Part shown: positions 6,770 to 14,002 of the stretch, piece after piece
Position numbering within the stretch: the first letter of the stretch is position 1
Layout: every line of letters begins with the position of its first letter
NCBI GenBank assembly: GCA_002685335.1
Contig: NYWY01000029.1
Coordinates: forward strand, 1-16,549
Reading direction: 5' to 3'
DNA from: Planctomycetaceae bacterium
GTDB lineage: Bacteria > Planctomycetota > Phycisphaerae > Phycisphaerales > SM1A02
DNA length: 16,549 nt
Notes under the pieces: generated by a model
Told to the model about the DNA's origin: nothing
What the model saw: only the letters and a program-made list of their open reading frames with translations
Database searches by the model: none
Program-made: the position numbers and the translations under genes

Positions 6770-8311
6770 ATGGCTGCCGGTCCGTCTCTTGCCAACAAGG
6801 TCCAGGTTCTCTTCGCCACGGCGTTGCTGCTCATCGTGGCGTCGACGCTGGCGATTCCGTGGATTCTCACCGAGCGATTGGTCCATCAGAGCCAGTTGGA
6901 GGTTTCTCGGCAGCTGGCGGATGCCTGGCTCGACTCGCCGACCCGGCTGGCGAGTGGGGGAAGTTTTCCGATTCGGGTGGTGGACATCGATGCGATCGAT
7001 GTCGCGGGGACGGATTTCGCCGCGGAGGTGACCCGGAGAATGGAGGCCGACGTCGAGCTGGAGGAACTCTTCCAGCAACTCGACGAAGGCAGTGACATCG
7101 TCTACCGCTACGCCCGCGCCCTGCGAGGTTCCGAATGGCGTGGGGTGGCCAGCGCAAGCGGGCTGGATGGTGGGGTGGGGACGCAGGACGCCGGATCGCT
7201 GGGAGGACTGTTGCTGGTCGAACGTCCGAGTCCGCTCGCCGCGGGGCAGCTCCTGTCCAGTCGGATCTACCTCGTCGCGGTCGGCATGAGCGCCGTGGGC
7301 GTCGCGATCCTGCTCTTCTGGTTCATTCTCAATCGAGTCATCTTCGGTCCCGTCCGTCGTCTTCGGGACACCGCGGAGCGGGTGGAGCAGGGTGACTATT
7401 CCGTCCGGGCCGACATTCGAACCGGAGACGACTTCGAACAACTGGCGGACGCCTTCAATCGGATGCTGGACGAGACCGAGCGTTCGGCCGCTCGACTTCG
7501 GGGGGTGAACGAAGCCCTCGATCTCAAGGTCACGGAACTGAGCGAAGCCAACATCGGGCTCTACGAATCGAATCGTTTGAAGAGCGAATTCCTCGCCAAC
7601 GTGAGTCATGAACTGAAGACGCCGTTGAATTCGATCATCGGCTTCGCCGAGCTCCTGGAGGAACTGGCCACCGGTGAGCAGAATGCCGACCCCAAGCGAA
7701 GCCGATACCTGCACAACATCATCCAGAGCGGACGCCGACTGCTCGAGATGATCTCGGAACTTCTGGAGATGGCCAAGATCGAGGCGGGACGGGTCGAACT
7801 CGCGATCGCTCCGGTCTCGATCATGGAACTGCTCGAGGGACTCCGGGCGATCATGCGGCCTCAGGCCGAAGCCAAGCGGATCGAGATCCAGGTGCATGCG
7901 GAGTCGAACCTTCCGACCATCGAGACCGACGCCGGGAAGTTGCAGCAGATCCTCTTCAACTTCCTCTCCAATGCGGTGAAATTCTCGCCCGAGGATTCGG
8001 TGGTGATTCTCAGCACCGAGTCCTTCCGTCGTCTGGATGGCTCCGACGGCATCCGTTTCCGAGTGACCGATCACGGACCCGGGATTCCGGTCGATCTGCA
8101 AGAGAGCATCTTCGAGAAATTCCGTCAGGCGGACTCCAGCCACACCCGGACCCACGAGGGAACCGGGCTCGGTCTGGCGATCTGCAGGGAGTTGGCGGCG
8201 CTCCTCGGGGCCGAGGTGGCGCTGTCGAGCGAAGTCGATCACGGTTCGACCTTCATCGTCGAGATACCACTGACCTGGCGATCTCAGGAACTCCAGCCTC
8301 TGATGAGCTGA
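6770..8311 (+). CDS. HAMP sensor histidine kinase
   Basis: The 513-residue protein has a first membrane helix (10-33), an extracytoplasmic region (34-164), a second helix (165-188), a HAMP domain (about 186-238), a coiled linker, and a HisKA domain with SHELKTPLNSIIGF (phosphorylated His280). It ends in a HATPase_c domain with the N-box NFLSNAVKFS (Asn401), the G1 box DHGPGIP (Asp434), the F-box FEKFRQ and the G2 box GTGLGLAI (464-471). All catalytic boxes are intact, so it should autophosphorylate. The sensor region with YRYARAL and the following helix-HAMP junction resemble the DUF3365-type sensors common in planctomycetes, but no CxxCH is present. No response regulator is adjacent. An alternative ATG at 6746 adds eight residues and would overlap the divergent gene; neither start has a clear ribosome binding site. 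Confidence 0.92.
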   Translation: MAAGPSLANKVQVLFATALLLIVASTLAIPWILTERLVHQSQLEVSRQLADAWLDSPTRLASGGSFPIRVVDIDAIDVAGTDFAAEVTRRMEADVELEELFQQLDEGSDIVYRYARALRGSEWRGVASASGLDGGVGTQDAGSLGGLLLVERPSPLAAGQLLSSRIYLVAVGMSAVGVAILLFWFILNRVIFGPVRRLRDTAERVEQGDYSVRADIRTGDDFEQLADAFNRMLDETERSAARLRGVNEALDLKVTELSEANIGLYESNRLKSEFLANVSHELKTPLNSIIGFAELLEELATGEQNADPKRSRYLHNIIQSGRRLLEMISELLEMAKIEAGRVELAIAPVSIMELLEGLRAIMRPQAEAKRIEIQVHAESNLPTIETDAGKLQQILFNFLSNAVKFSPEDSVVILSTESFRRLDGSDGIRFRVTDHGPGIPVDLQESIFEKFRQADSSHTRTHEGTGLGLAICRELAALLGAEVALSSEVDHGSTFIVEIPLTWRSQELQPLMS

Positions 8312-8323
8312 ACCGATCGATCC

Positions 8324-8671
8324 TCAGGCCCGCAGCAGATCCGCGATCAGGCGGTCGGCTCCGGGTACGAGATGGCGGGCGATGGCCGCATCGAGACGGT
8401 CTGGAAGTGGTTCGAATTCAGGTCGGGTCAGTGCGAAGGCCATGACCGCCTCCGCGACCTTGACCGGAGGCATGCTGCCATCCGGATTCCAGACGTCGTA
8501 ATCGACCCACGCGAGGCGGATGGATGATCGCTGAAGCCCCCCGTCGGGGTCGATCCGCTGGACGGTCCATGAGGTACCGGTGGCATCCTCGATTTCGTCG
8601 ATGAGTTCGAACACGAGCGTCTTTGTACCACGTCGGCGGCATTCATTGCGACCATCCACCCCGGTCCGCAT
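8324..8671 (-). CDS. Small conserved-looking protein, unknown function
   Basis: This gene encodes up to 115 residues and is convergent with the kinase gene (12 bp between stops). The supported core begins near VFELIDEIEDATG and contains SWTVQRIDPDGG, WVDYDVWNPDGS, then a helical C-terminal part (KVAEAVMAFALTRPEF ... RHLVPGADRLIADLLR). No transmembrane helix, signal peptide or catalytic motif was seen, so it is probably a soluble cytoplasmic protein. The start is uncertain. ATG 8671 is used here, but GTG 8614 would drop a first segment whose third codon positions are less GC-rich than the rest, and would leave a roomier spacer to the divergent permease gene. The frame also stays open further upstream, through antisense of the permease gene, which is considered a shadow. 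Confidence 0.6.
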   Translation of the reverse strand: MRTGVDGRNECRRRGTKTLVFELIDEIEDATGTSWTVQRIDPDGGLQRSSIRLAWVDYDVWNPDGSMPPVKVAEAVMAFALTRPEFEPLPDRLDAAIARHLVPGADRLIADLLRA

Positions 8672-8683
8672 AGGATGCCCGCC

Positions 8684-10012
8684 ATGGCTTTCCTGCTTGA
8701 AATCATCCGGCTCGGCCTTCGCAACCTGGCTCTGCACAAGTTGCGGTCGATCCTGACCAGTCTCGGGATCATCCTGGGCGTCGCGGCGGTCATCATCGTG
8801 GTCTCCATCGGTGAAGGCAACAAGTTGGCCACGCTTCGCGAGATCCAGGCCCTGGGTGCCACGAACATCATCATCCGAAGCGAGAAACCGCCTCAGACTT
8901 CCAGCGTCAGCAACCGCACGAGCCTGGTGGTGAAGTACGGACTCGAACGCAAGGATCTTCGACGGCTTCAAAGCTTCCTCGACGACGCGGCGTACATCGT
9001 GCCGCTCAAGTCGGTGGGAGGGGAGATCCGGCGTCGCACGGAACGGACCGTCAGTCAGGTGTTCGGAACCATCCCCGAGCTTGCCGAAGTCGCCAATCTG
9101 CGGGTCCGCGCGGGTGGTCGATACCTGGTGCCCGCCGACATCGATGCCGCGGCCCCGGTCGCGGTCATCGGTTCCCAGGTCGCCGACACCTTCTTTCGTC
9201 TGGAGGATCCGGTCGGCAAGGATATTCGGGTGGACAGTCAGGTTTTTCAGGTGGTCGGAGTATTGGAGCAGGTCGGTCTCGCCGGAGGAGCGGGGGCGGC
9301 GCTGGTGGGGCGTGATCTCAACAAGGACATGCACATTCCGATCTCCACCGCGAAACAGCAGTTCGGAGACACGTTCGTCCGTCGGTCCAGTGGTTCGGTC
9401 AACGGGGAAGAGGTCCAGGTCGGCGAGATCTACCTGCAAGCCGCGACCACCGACGACGTCATCGAGCTCGCGGCGAGGGCGAGTCGGATTCTCGAGGTCG
9501 CTCACGACGGGCTGAGAGACGTCCAGGTGATCGTGCCGTGGGAGCTGCTGGAGAATGCCCGGCGGACCATGCTGGTCTGGAACATCATGCTCATATCGAT
9601 CGCGGCGATCTCCCTCCTGGTCGGCGGAATCGGGATCATGAACATCATGCTCGCCTCGGTGGTCGAACGGACCCGGGAGATCGGCATTCGTCGCGCCCTC
9701 GGCGCGACCCGGGGCCACATCATCGCCCAGTTCCTGGTCGAGACCGGATCCATTTCGACCCTCGGTGGCATTCTCGGCATCGGATTCGGCGTCGGCGTGT
9801 CCCTGGGTCTCGGGCCCTTCGTCGGCTGGGCGCTTTCGCTCCCCGCGTTCCGGGGGCTGGTCGAAGAGACGTTCGAGCTCACGCCCGCGATCACGTCATG
9901 GTCGATCGTGGTGAGCTTCGCCGTGGCGGCCGGGGTCGGACTGATCTTCGGCATCTATCCCGCCATCGTGGCGAGTCGGAAGGATCCGATCGAGGCGTTG
10001 CGTCACGATTGA
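8684..10012 (+). CDS. MacB/FtsX-type ABC transporter permease
   Basis: The 442-residue protein has the layout of MacB-like permeases: a first membrane helix (about 25-42, after LHKLRSILTSLGIILGVAAV), a large extracytoplasmic region (about 45-290), and three helices at about 296-322, 350-378 and 408-430 forming the FtsX domain. The segment GGIGIMNIMLASVVERTREIGIRRALGATR is the family's signature coupling region. Such permeases work with a MacB/LolD-type ATPase, and often a MacA-like adaptor, to move peptides, lipoproteins or drugs by mechanotransmission. Neither partner gene is next to it; the ATPase must be encoded elsewhere. The start at 8684 has AGGA 8 bases upstream. ATG 8675 would add three residues but overlaps that site. 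Confidence 0.9.
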   Translation: MAFLLEIIRLGLRNLALHKLRSILTSLGIILGVAAVIIVVSIGEGNKLATLREIQALGATNIIIRSEKPPQTSSVSNRTSLVVKYGLERKDLRRLQSFLDDAAYIVPLKSVGGEIRRRTERTVSQVFGTIPELAEVANLRVRAGGRYLVPADIDAAAPVAVIGSQVADTFFRLEDPVGKDIRVDSQVFQVVGVLEQVGLAGGAGAALVGRDLNKDMHIPISTAKQQFGDTFVRRSSGSVNGEEVQVGEIYLQAATTDDVIELAARASRILEVAHDGLRDVQVIVPWELLENARRTMLVWNIMLISIAAISLLVGGIGIMNIMLASVVERTREIGIRRALGATRGHIIAQFLVETGSISTLGGILGIGFGVGVSLGLGPFVGWALSLPAFRGLVEETFELTPAITSWSIVVSFAVAAGVGLIFGIYPAIVASRKDPIEALRHD

Positions 10013-10031
10013 CCTCCGCGGGCGTCGCCGC

Positions 10032-11765
10032 TCAGTTCCCGCTCGATCGAGGTTCACGACCGAGTACCAGGACGTCACCTCGTCCCCAGTCGAGCCATCC
10101 TTCGTACCGTTCGATCGGTCGGAAGCCGGCGGACTCCAGTCGCTCGAGCGTGGTGGGTGCGACGAGATCGGGATAGAGCATGATCGCCGTGTCGGGGCCG
10201 ACGGCCAGGGTGTCTTCATCGAGACCGGCCCCCAGGCGCGGGGCGTGCAACAACGTCGGTCCCCGACCCTCGGTGTAGAACATCGCGACATCGTCGCCGA
10301 GACCGATCGACCACGCGGTTCCCTCCACGCCGGTGAGGGCTCGCAACCGATCGACCCCGTCCCGGATCGGCTGTTTCGGCGGCAGGATCATCAAGGAGGT
10401 GATCCAGGCGACGATCAGCACCCCGGTGGCCAGGATCGCGGGCTCCGCTCGTCGACCGAAGTGCGCGGTGGCCCGGATGGCGGCCGCGATCAGGAGGGCC
10501 GCGGGAATCAGGGTGAACACCAGGAAGCGGGCGTAGATCCAGCTGCCGCCGACCACCGCGAACGCGAACGCCACGAGCCCTCCGGCCAGGCCCGCGTGGG
10601 CGGCGAGTCGAAGCCGCGGCCAGCGGGTGGCTTCGGTGAGACCGATGAGCAGGAGCCCGAGACCGGGGATGGCGGCCCACCAGGTCCATGATCCGCCGAG
10701 CTGGAGGATCGCATGGAATCCTTCGATCCCGAGGGGTGATGGTTCATCGCCATCCAAGGCGATGAATTCGGTTCGCTGCCGGACCAGGTCCGGCAGCAGG
10801 GGAGCGACCACGACCAGGGTGGTCGCCGCGCCAAGGACCAACGCGAGGGCCCAGCGGATCACGGTGGGATGGTCTTCAGGACGTCTGATCGTCCGGGCCA
10901 GTACTTGCATCGCATGACCGATGGGAACGCAGGCGAACACCAGGTGGGACCAGCAGCCGATCGCGACGAGCAGCGCGTACCCCATGATGGCGAACGGTCG
11001 TCCATCGGCGATCCGGAGCCACTGAAGGGTCGCGAGGATCGCGCACAGCATCATCAGCGAGTACCCGCGCGATTCCACGCTTTCGAGAATCGCGACCGGC
11101 ATCAAGGTCACGATGGTCGCGGCAAGAAGTCCGAGTCGATCTCCATCGATCGCCCTTCCAAGCGCGAACATCGCAGGGACGCAGGCGATGCCGGCGAGGA
11201 ACGCTGGGAGCCGAAGGGCGAGTTCGGCATCGGTCGCACCAAGGGCCTGGAGCGACATCGCGGTGAGGGCGGAGTGAAAGGCATGGTTCGCCAGGGCGTG
11301 ATAGTTCCCGAGGGCTGGCCCGGGACCGAAGAGCGAACTGGAAATCATGGCCGCGATCTCGTCGTACCAGAGGCTCTCCTGAAGTCGGATCCCGCGGAGG
11401 ACCAGGCCGATCGCCACCAGACCGACGAGCATCGCCAGGGTTCCGCGGCCGGTCGTTTCCCCGTATTCGTACCGTTGCTGCGGGCGGCGACGTTGGATCA
11501 CCTCGAGGACGAATGGAAGCAGCATCCAGGTGAGTCCGGCCAGCACCAGGGCGATCCGCAGCACGGAAACCCCGGTCAAGGTCGTCTCCGGGACACGACC
11601 CAGGCGTTCGACTCGGATGGGATGCTGGAACCAGTCGATCCAGAACGCGGAAGGTACGGCGATCGCGGTCAGCAACATCGCCGCGCCGAACACCATCCCC
11701 ACGATTCGGAACGAACCGGGGAAGGGGTGGATGCGGGACTGATTCGGTCGGGGGGAATCGGACAC
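10032..11765 (-). CDS. GT-C fold membrane glycosyltransferase, GT39/ArnT-like
   Basis: The 577-residue protein has about ten or more predicted membrane helices. After a hydrophobic segment comes RLQESLWYDE (Asp135-Glu136), the acidic pair in the first periplasmic loop that marks GT39/GT83-type enzymes using a polyprenyl-phosphate sugar. It is followed by a His-rich loop (NYHALANHAFH, replacing the usual HPPLY-type motif) and SRGYSLMML at residues 232-240, also common in this family. The C-terminal 110 residues form a soluble domain outside the membrane. The acceptor (protein, lipid or polysaccharide) cannot be predicted. The start codon is GTG (11765) without a Shine-Dalgarno sequence; a shorter form from the Met in VGMVFGA is possible. 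It is convergent with the permease gene (19 bp) and lies 40 bp after the STN-like gene pair on the same strand. Confidence 0.8.
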   Translation of the reverse strand: MSDSPRPNQSRIHPFPGSFRIVGMVFGAAMLLTAIAVPSAFWIDWFQHPIRVERLGRVPETTLTGVSVLRIALVLAGLTWMLLPFVLEVIQRRRPQQRYEYGETTGRGTLAMLVGLVAIGLVLRGIRLQESLWYDEIAAMISSSLFGPGPALGNYHALANHAFHSALTAMSLQALGATDAELALRLPAFLAGIACVPAMFALGRAIDGDRLGLLAATIVTLMPVAILESVESRGYSLMMLCAILATLQWLRIADGRPFAIMGYALLVAIGCWSHLVFACVPIGHAMQVLARTIRRPEDHPTVIRWALALVLGAATTLVVVAPLLPDLVRQRTEFIALDGDEPSPLGIEGFHAILQLGGSWTWWAAIPGLGLLLIGLTEATRWPRLRLAAHAGLAGGLVAFAFAVVGGSWIYARFLVFTLIPAALLIAAAIRATAHFGRRAEPAILATGVLIVAWITSLMILPPKQPIRDGVDRLRALTGVEGTAWSIGLGDDVAMFYTEGRGPTLLHAPRLGAGLDEDTLAVGPDTAIMLYPDLVAPTTLERLESAGFRPIERYEGWLDWGRGDVLVLGREPRSSGN

Positions 11766-11805
11766 GTTGGCCGGAATCTACCCCGAGTCGGCGATGGAGG
11801 GGTGA

Positions 11806-12714
11806 TCAGCGACGCGGAGCCGACTTCGGGCTGGGCAGTCCGGTGATGCCTCGCATGACGAAGGCGGGGGCTCGAACCACGAGCCGGTTTCCCTGGAGAC
11901 GGATCGTGGCCCATCGTCCTTTCACGAAGATGGGGGCGGGCGAACCGGTGACCGGATCGATCTTCCGGGGATCGAGGTTCCGTCCCCCGAGAGGATCTCG
12001 GGGATCAATCGGATCCGGGAGTCCGGAGATTCGATCCTCGTCGGTCAACGGGCTCCAGGCATCCGGTTCGACCGCATCGACGATCGAGCGCACGAGTTCG
12101 GAACCGATTTCACGCGGGCTCTTGCGACGGGTCTTGGATTCCGGGTCGGGATTCCCGAGGCCCATCCCCATGCGAATCGAGTCGGGAGGGACGAAGTAGG
12201 GGGGTTCGAGAAGGAGGTCCGTCACATCGATCACTCGAGTCACGGGCATGGTCCGGGTTGCGAGGATTCTTCGCGGACCGACTTCAAGGATCCCCTCGCG
12301 TACCTGCCAGGTCGGACGTCCGGTGGTGAACGAGAATCCAAGAATGGTTTCCAAGGCATCGATGCCGGCCACATCCCGAAGGCTGACATCGATTCGAATC
12401 GGGGCCTCTTCCGCGCGAGGAAAGTGATCGATCAGATTGAGGCCGAGGGCCGAGGCGAGGCGGCGTCGAGCGGTTCTGGGGGGCGCGTCGAGGCAGTCGA
12501 TGTCAAGCCGGTGTGACACCAGGCGGCCGTGAACCTCACCACTGTCCCGGGCGATGGGGAGGGCGGAGGAGTCGGATGGCCCGCTGGCGGTGATGCTGAT
12601 CAGTGGGGCCGGCGTCGGGGGTGCGGGTTCATCGGGCGGGGCTGCGGCGGCGGTGATCGCGCAGGACAGGATCGCCACGGCTGCCGAACCGGCGATGGGC
12701 AACTGATGAATCAT
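11806..12714 (-). CDS. Secreted STN/secretin-N0-like protein, paralogue of its upstream neighbour
   Basis: The 302-residue protein has a signal peptide (1-25, ending TAAAA) and a Pro-rich segment. Residues about 65-150 look like a secretin/TonB short N-terminal domain: a strand-helix pattern with LASALGLNL, IRIDVSLRDVAGIDALETILG, and TWQVREGILEVG. Next come VIDVTDLLLEPP (162-172) and ELVRSIVDAVEPDAW (206-220), then a C-terminal strand pair (ATIRLQGNRLVVRAP). The same order of blocks occurs in the gene just upstream, so the two probably arose by duplication, but this one lacks the long glycine tract. No secretin channel domain follows, so it is likely a periplasmic or surface protein of unknown role. 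GGAGG 6 bases before ATG 12714 is a strong ribosome binding site; the gap to the upstream gene is 17 bp. Confidence 0.75.
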   Translation of the reverse strand: MIHQLPIAGSAAVAILSCAITAAAAPPDEPAPPTPAPLISITASGPSDSSALPIARDSGEVHGRLVSHRLDIDCLDAPPRTARRRLASALGLNLIDHFPRAEEAPIRIDVSLRDVAGIDALETILGFSFTTGRPTWQVREGILEVGPRRILATRTMPVTRVIDVTDLLLEPPYFVPPDSIRMGMGLGNPDPESKTRRKSPREIGSELVRSIVDAVEPDAWSPLTDEDRISGLPDPIDPRDPLGGRNLDPRKIDPVTGSPAPIFVKGRWATIRLQGNRLVVRAPAFVMRGITGLPSPKSAPRR

Positions 12715-12731
12715 GATGTTCCTCCGGAATC

Positions 12732-13844
12732 TCAGCCCCCGGTGGATCCGGTGACCTTCACGGAATCAAACGAGACGTTTTCGATGATCGAGATCGGTGC
12801 CGTGAAGGTGACGTAGCGTCGATCGATCACGGCTCGGGAGACGGTGGTCGTCCCGGTGGCACCACGGGTCGGGTCGCCGGCCGAGGTCCGAGGTCGCGCT
12901 GGAGCGGAACTCTTTCGGCTCGGCGCGAACGGATAGCCGCCGATCTGTCGCTGGATGTAGTCGGGGGCTCGGATGATCAGGACGCCTTCGTAGTATCGGA
13001 TGGAGGCGGCATCGCCACCGTTGTCCAGCCAGGCATCCGGTTCGATCGTCTCCAGGATGATGTCCACGATCTGCTGGACCTTCTCGTCTTCGCTCAGACG
13101 ATCCGGTTCTTCGCCCGGTTCACCGAAGGGGGCGCCACCGCCACCACCTCCGCCACCACCGCCGCCGCCGCCGCCACCGGCGCCGCCACCACCACCGCCG
13201 AAGCCGCCGCCGCCGCCACCGCCGCCGAAGCCACCACCGCCGCCTCCGCCACCTCCGCCGCCGCCACCCTGGGAGAGCGAACTGTTGAGGTCGAACTCCG
13301 GGGCGTTGTCGAACATCGGGATTTCGAAGAGCAGGTCCTTGATCGGATACATGCGGAGCACTCGGGCCGCGGGAATCGAGAGGCGTTCCTTGGTGCCGAT
13401 CTCGATGTAGCCCTTGCGGAGTTGCCAGGTGCACGGATCGAGATCGGTGCACAATTCAAGCATTCGTTCGATCACCGTCAGGGCCGGCTTCCCGGTCACC
13501 TTCAGCGTGATGGGCGCGTCGGGGTCGATGCCGAGACCACTTCGACCATCGTTGTAGCGGACCACGATGTCTCGTCCGAGGACCTGCTTCACGTAGGCGA
13601 AGGCGTCTCGGGCGGGTGTCTCGTCGAAATCGACGCTGATGTCGGTGTAGAGCAGGGACCCCAGCAATGCGGCCTGGGTGTTGTCACGGGAGGCCGACGC
13701 CTGACGTTGCCTGGCGACTTCGGCGATCCGGTCGGAGAGATTCTGGGCCGACGCGGTCGGAGTCGCGAACATCGAAGCCACCACGCAGCCGCCAAGGCAG
13801 GAAGCGATGATTCGGGATCGGTGAAGAAGGTGGCGTCGAGACAT
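12732..13844 (-). CDS. Secreted STN/secretin-N0-like protein with a poly-glycine tract
   Basis: Starting at ATG 13844 gives 370 residues with a basic N-terminus (SRRHLLHRSR), a hydrophobic core and a cleavage site ASA-Q near residue 33. GGAG 8 bases before this ATG supports it over the longer form. Residues about 68-155 resemble the secretin N0/STN fold (ISVDFDETPARDAFAYVKQVLG, ITLKVTGKPALTVIERMLELC, WQLRKGYIEIG). VLRMYPIKDLLFEIP follows, then a 45-residue tract with only two Phe and one Ala among Gly (193-237), then IVDIILETIEPDAW (Trp272) and a strand pair (IRYYEGVLIIRAP). The C-terminal part is Ser/Thr/Arg-rich and ends in a predicted beta stretch. The 'DLL...glycine loop...EPD[AS]W' layout is, as far as I know, common in Phycisphaerae proteins but has no assigned function. 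It heads a two-gene unit with its paralogue. Confidence 0.78.
   Translation of the reverse strand: MSRRHLLHRSRIIASCLGGCVVASMFATPTASAQNLSDRIAEVARQRQASASRDNTQAALLGSLLYTDISVDFDETPARDAFAYVKQVLGRDIVVRYNDGRSGLGIDPDAPITLKVTGKPALTVIERMLELCTDLDPCTWQLRKGYIEIGTKERLSIPAARVLRMYPIKDLLFEIPMFDNAPEFDLNSSLSQGGGGGGGGGGGGGFGGGGGGGGFGGGGGGAGGGGGGGGGGGGGGGAPFGEPGEEPDRLSEDEKVQQIVDIILETIEPDAWLDNGGDAASIRYYEGVLIIRAPDYIQRQIGGYPFAPSRKSSAPARPRTSAGDPTRGATGTTTVSRAVIDRRYVTFTAPISIIENVSFDSVKVTGSTGG
13134..13268 (-). repeat. GGN trinucleotide tract encoding poly-glycine
   Basis: A 135-bp run of glycine codons (mainly GGC, GGT, GGA) lies in the STN-like gene, broken by two Phe codons and one Ala codon. The runs of glycine are 13, 8, 6 and 15 long. 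The mixed third bases show it is not a perfect microsatellite, but in-frame length change by slippage or unequal exchange is easy in such a tract. Confidence 0.95.
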
Positions 13845-13915
13845 CAACTGGGCTCCGGTGTGCAGGTCCGACCGTCGGAAGGGTTTGAGAAGGCGTTTCG
13901 CCCTTGCCTGACCCA

Positions 13916-13946
13916 AGTATACGGAACGGATCCGTGAATCGGATCC
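13916..13946 (-). promoter_or_regulatory. Possible promoter with a dyad upstream of the STN-like gene pair
   Basis: On the minus strand, TATACT (13921-13916) matches the -10 consensus at five of six positions and lies about 70 bases before ATG 13844. No good -35 box is seen at 16-18 bases. Instead the perfect 7-bp inverted repeat GGATCCG-TGAAT-CGGATCC (13928-13946) occupies that region. A dyad at this position could be an operator for an activator or repressor; this is inference from position only. Confidence 0.35.
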
Positions 13947-13956
13947 CCCCGATTCC

Positions 13957-14000
13957 TCGCATTTCGCGCTCTTTTCGTCGCAGAATCGTCAGAAATGCGA
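13957..14000 (-). terminator. Inverted repeat after the AMMECR1-like gene
   Basis: TCGCATTTC (13957-13965) and GAAATGCGA (13992-14000) are a perfect 9-bp inverted repeat separated by 26 bases, starting two bases after the stop of the upstream minus-strand gene. The loop is long and no T-run follows, so termination is possible but not certain. It may instead be a 3'-end processing structure. Confidence 0.35.
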
Positions 14001-14002
14001 TT

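Noticed and set aside
5006..7095. Plus-strand frames opposite the nitrilase and zinc-finger genes
   Set aside because: They are Arg/Gly/Pro-rich antisense products with no motifs; the minus strand has intact catalytic residues and coupled starts.
6728..8242. 504-codon minus-strand frame opposite the histidine kinase
   Set aside because: The plus strand has all kinase boxes; the antisense product is low-complexity Arg/Asp/Gln-rich without any recognisable domain.
8672..9718. Upstream extension of the small minus-strand gene to a 464-residue protein
   Set aside because: The extension is entirely antisense to the MacB-like permease, and only the last 100 or so residues look protein-like.
10869..11846. 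325-codon plus-strand frame opposite the membrane glycosyltransferase
   Set aside because: It is polar low-complexity sequence complementary to hydrophobic helices; the minus strand gives a coherent multi-pass membrane protein.
13000..13410. Plus-strand frame with a long poly-proline run
   Set aside because: It is the antisense of the glycine tract (GGN codons read as CCN); the minus-strand frame has a signal peptide, ribosome binding site and a paralogue next door.
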